From Promethearchaeota archaeon (lineage in GTDB: Archaea; Asgardarchaeota; Lokiarchaeia; Sigynarchaeales; SOKP01): a stretch of 15,899 nt of DNA. The position numbers and the translations under genes are program-made. The notes under the pieces were generated by a model that saw only the letters and a program-made list of their open reading frames with translations, was not told where the DNA came from and did no database searches. Of the stretch, positions 14,191 to 15,899 are shown one piece after another (the first letter of the stretch is position 1; each line of letters begins with the position of its first letter). The stretch spans positions 1 to 15,899 of the forward strand of contig JAEOTL010000208.1 in assembly GCA_016839845.1 (NCBI GenBank). Direction: 5' to 3'.

Positions 14191-14207
14191 ACAAAATCAG
14201 ATTTTGT
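14191..14207. repeat. 17-bp perfect palindrome between the acyl-CoA synthetase gene and thiC
   Basis: ACAAAATC-A-GATTTTGT: two perfect 8-bp arms around a single base, 12 bp past the stop of the synthetase gene and about 125 bp before thiC. It could be a weak hairpin with a small loop acting in termination, or a symmetrical binding site for a dimeric regulator. It is distant from the likely thiC TATA elements (14121-14150). Confidence 0.4.
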
Positions 14208-14218
14208 AAAAGTAAGAG

Positions 14219-15631
14219 TTATAAAAGCTTATGTGTAGTTTGATATTCTCTGAAAGTGCATAGCTTATCTAAAGCTTTAGCAGCAAGTTCTACTGATTCG
14301 AAAACGGGTATTTTCATCTTAAACAATTCTCGTTTAAAATGAACCTTGTTTGCATAATCACTTGTATCATCAACGATCTTATATGCGATACAAATAAGGG
14401 GTTTCTTCATTTCATTATAGGCTTTTTTTATAGTTTCTAAAAAAACATGATTAAAATCATACACTTTGATGAAAATTACCGCTGAGATATTAGGATCTGT
14501 GTCTAATGCCAATAAGCTTTTGTAAAAGGTTGGTGGATAACCCATACTCCCGCCTAAATCAAGGGGATTTCGAAATATAGTATTTACATCAGGTACGAAT
14601 TCTTTGAATTTCTCAACGGTTTCGGGTGCCAGCTTTGGGACTTTCAAATTATACCGCTCAAAAGTATCTGCAGTCTCAATTGAAGCACCCCCACCTCCCG
14701 TAGTTATTCCCATATTTCTATTCATTGGCATACTACTAATATGCTGAAAAGCCATCGCTAAATTAATAAGTTCATTAGAATCTTTAACCATCAAAGCTCC
14801 CGTTTGTTTGGCGACTGCCTCCCATATTTTTAAAGATCCCGCTAGACCTCCTGTATGAGACATAATTGTTTCTCTCGTAGCTTCTCCACTTCCTACTTTC
14901 CAAAGTATAACGGGTTTCCCTTTAGCTGTTATTTTTTTGACCACTTCGATGAATTTTCTTCCAATCTCTTTACTTTTTATGTTTTCTACATAAAGAGCAA
15001 TGATTTTAGTTTCCTCATCTTCTAGGAAATATTCCAAGAAGTCAACAAAGTTTAAATCAATTTGATTGCCAATTGAAAGCATTTTACTCGGATATGTCCC
15101 ATAAATTCTTTGACCCTTGGCGGAAATATATATCGCTAGCCCTCCAGATTGAAAAATACCCCCAAGATCACCGTATTCTGCAGTAAGAAGCCCGCGATTA
15201 AAGGTAACCTTATTTTTTGGGACGAAAATCCCCATGCAGTTAGGACCAATAACTCGAATATTATACTTTTTTACTACTTCAAGGACTTCTAACTCTAAAT
15301 GACGATTCCCTACTTCTGAAAATCCAGACGCAAAAATAGTTGCAAAAGCTACACCTTTCTTACCACACTCTTCGAGAACTTTAGGGCAAATTTTTGCAGG
15401 AACAGCCACAATAACATAATCAATAGGCTTGTCTTTGGGAATATCTAACACGGATCCATATACGGGAACATCTTCAATTGTCTTTCCTTTTAAGCGGGGA
15501 TTAAATAGGTAAATCGGCTTTTCATAACCAGCGTTTAAGAGACAATCGAGAAAATATTTCCCCCCATACCTTTCTTTAACCCCAATTATCCCGATGCTTC
15601 TGGGATTGAATAATTTTTCGAAATCAGGCAT
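14219..15631 (-). CDS. ADP-forming acyl-CoA synthetase (acetate-CoA ligase) alpha subunit
   Basis: An NDP-forming acyl-CoA synthetase alpha-type protein. It begins with a CoA-binding Rossmann domain (FNPRSIGIIGV, then the IVAVPAKICPKVLEECG and ASGFSEVG loops, GPNCMG), followed by a succinyl-CoA-ligase-like domain. The phosphorylatable histidine is in MSHTGGLAGS; with the chosen start it is His259, close to His257 of the Pyrococcus ACD alpha chain. Such enzymes make ATP from acyl-CoA plus ADP and phosphate with an ATP-grasp beta subunit; no beta gene is visible here. Start: the frame opens at a GTG (15679), but ATG 15631 has GTGAG about 8 nt upstream and gives the usual short lead into F-N-P-R-S, so it is preferred (470 aa). 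The TATA box at 15701-15710 would also allow a leaderless GTG start. Confidence 0.87.
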   Translation of the reverse strand: MPDFEKLFNPRSIGIIGVKERYGGKYFLDCLLNAGYEKPIYLFNPRLKGKTIEDVPVYGSVLDIPKDKPIDYVIVAVPAKICPKVLEECGKKGVAFATIFASGFSEVGNRHLELEVLEVVKKYNIRVIGPNCMGIFVPKNKVTFNRGLLTAEYGDLGGIFQSGGLAIYISAKGQRIYGTYPSKMLSIGNQIDLNFVDFLEYFLEDEETKIIALYVENIKSKEIGRKFIEVVKKITAKGKPVILWKVGSGEATRETIMSHTGGLAGSLKIWEAVAKQTGALMVKDSNELINLAMAFQHISSMPMNRNMGITTGGGGASIETADTFERYNLKVPKLAPETVEKFKEFVPDVNTIFRNPLDLGGSMGYPPTFYKSLLALDTDPNISAVIFIKVYDFNHVFLETIKKAYNEMKKPLICIAYKIVDDTSDYANKVHFKRELFKMKIPVFESVELAAKALDKLCTFREYQTTHKLL

Positions 15632-15700
15632 CTCAAAACTCACATTGATATCTTTACTATAATCTATAGTTAAGATCACATTACAAAGTTAATATTATTT

Positions 15701-15710
15701 AATATAAAAA
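15701..15710 (-). promoter_or_regulatory. TATA box of the acyl-CoA synthetase gene
   Basis: The minus strand reads TTTTTATATT. Transcription would begin near 15680, at or just before the GTG at 15679 and about 48 nt before the preferred ATG at 15631. Confidence 0.45.
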
Positions 15711-15766
15711 ATTGAAATTTGAATTATTCTTAAAGATTGACAAATAAGTAGTTACCTACAATGAAG

Positions 15767-15899
15767 TTAGTAGCCAATTCCTAACTGTGTTAAAAGTTCA
15801 ATCAAAGAATCTGTTAATTGATAATCCTTCAAATTGTTAAAATGCACAAATTTAGCATCCAATGCATCATCATCTGGAATAGGGGGTTGATTAGCATCC
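15767..15899 (-). CDS. Probable Nudix hydrolase, C-terminal end (partial)
   Basis: The last 43 residues of a protein entering from beyond the window end, too short for a length-filtered gene call; stop TAA at 15767-15769. The pattern PDDDALDAKFVHFNNLKDYQLT matches the late Nudix segment in which an acidic D/E-A cluster is followed by an aromatic residue and a hydrophobic-x-x-L strand-helix, then a terminal helix (SLIELLTQLG). Nudix enzymes hydrolyse nucleoside diphosphates linked to another moiety. The Nudix box itself lies outside, so neither activity nor substrate can be judged. A separate promoter between it and the synthetase gene suggests separate transcription. Confidence 0.65.
   Translation of the reverse strand, partial: DANQPPIPDDDALDAKFVHFNNLKDYQLTDSLIELLTQLGIGY

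Noticed and set aside
14067..14218. TPP riboswitch before thiC
   Set aside because: Neither the CUGAGA nor the ACCUGA core element is visible on the minus strand in this 152-bp spacer.
1..15899. CRISPR arrays, insertion sequences, tRNA or rRNA genes
   Set aside because: No regularly spaced repeats, transposase-like proteins, terminal inverted repeats or tRNA-like cloverleaf sequences were noticed on either strand.

Overview
The window is AT-rich, gene-dense archaeal DNA. It encodes an archaeal histone, TATA-type promoters with short or absent leaders, an aldehyde:ferredoxin oxidoreductase end, an ADP-forming acyl-CoA synthetase alpha subunit and a short-form ThiC. Two large Roadblock-Ras-type small GTPases and a RING-H2 finger protein with TPR-like repeats are the kind of eukaryote-signature content that points to an Asgard archaeon (Promethearchaeota). 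The exact lineage cannot be decided from this window.

Layout. Positions 1-766 (+) hold the C-terminus of an AOR-family tungsten oxidoreductase followed by two overlapping MoaD/ThiS-type beta-grasp genes, one without and one with the terminal Gly-Gly. Positions 844-4554 (-) are an apparent operon: an MFS exporter followed by four consecutive, divergent RimJ/RimL-type GNAT acetyltransferases. Positions 4555-5444 hold a good candidate for an unannotated 55-aa small protein with its own TATA box, the histone gene with a strong Shine-Dalgarno and TATA box, and a weaker 42-aa candidate. Positions 5445-6502 (-) are a membrane protein/GNAT pair with ATGA overlap. Positions 6720-7787 (+) are a stand-alone isopropylmalate/isocitrate-dehydrogenase-family gene.

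Positions 7792-11040 (-) carry two tandem paralogues with the order Roadblock/LC7 - Ras-like GTPase - uncharacterised C-terminal domain. Both have Ala at the position of Ras Gly60 in switch II. Divergently from them, 11211-11786 (+) encodes a RING-H2 + coiled-coil + TPR-like protein with classical E2-contact residues. Positions 11816-14066 (-) are thiC-thiD for the thiamine pyrimidine branch. Positions 14219-15631 (-) are an ACD-type acyl-CoA synthetase alpha subunit with no beta subunit in view, and the window closes with the C-terminus of a probable Nudix hydrolase (-).

The parts most worth following up are the GTPase pair with its odd nucleotide-switch residues, the neighbouring RING-H2 protein, the MFS + 4xGNAT operon, the MoaD pair and the 55-aa ORF. 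All functional statements rest on reading motifs by eye; no database search was possible.
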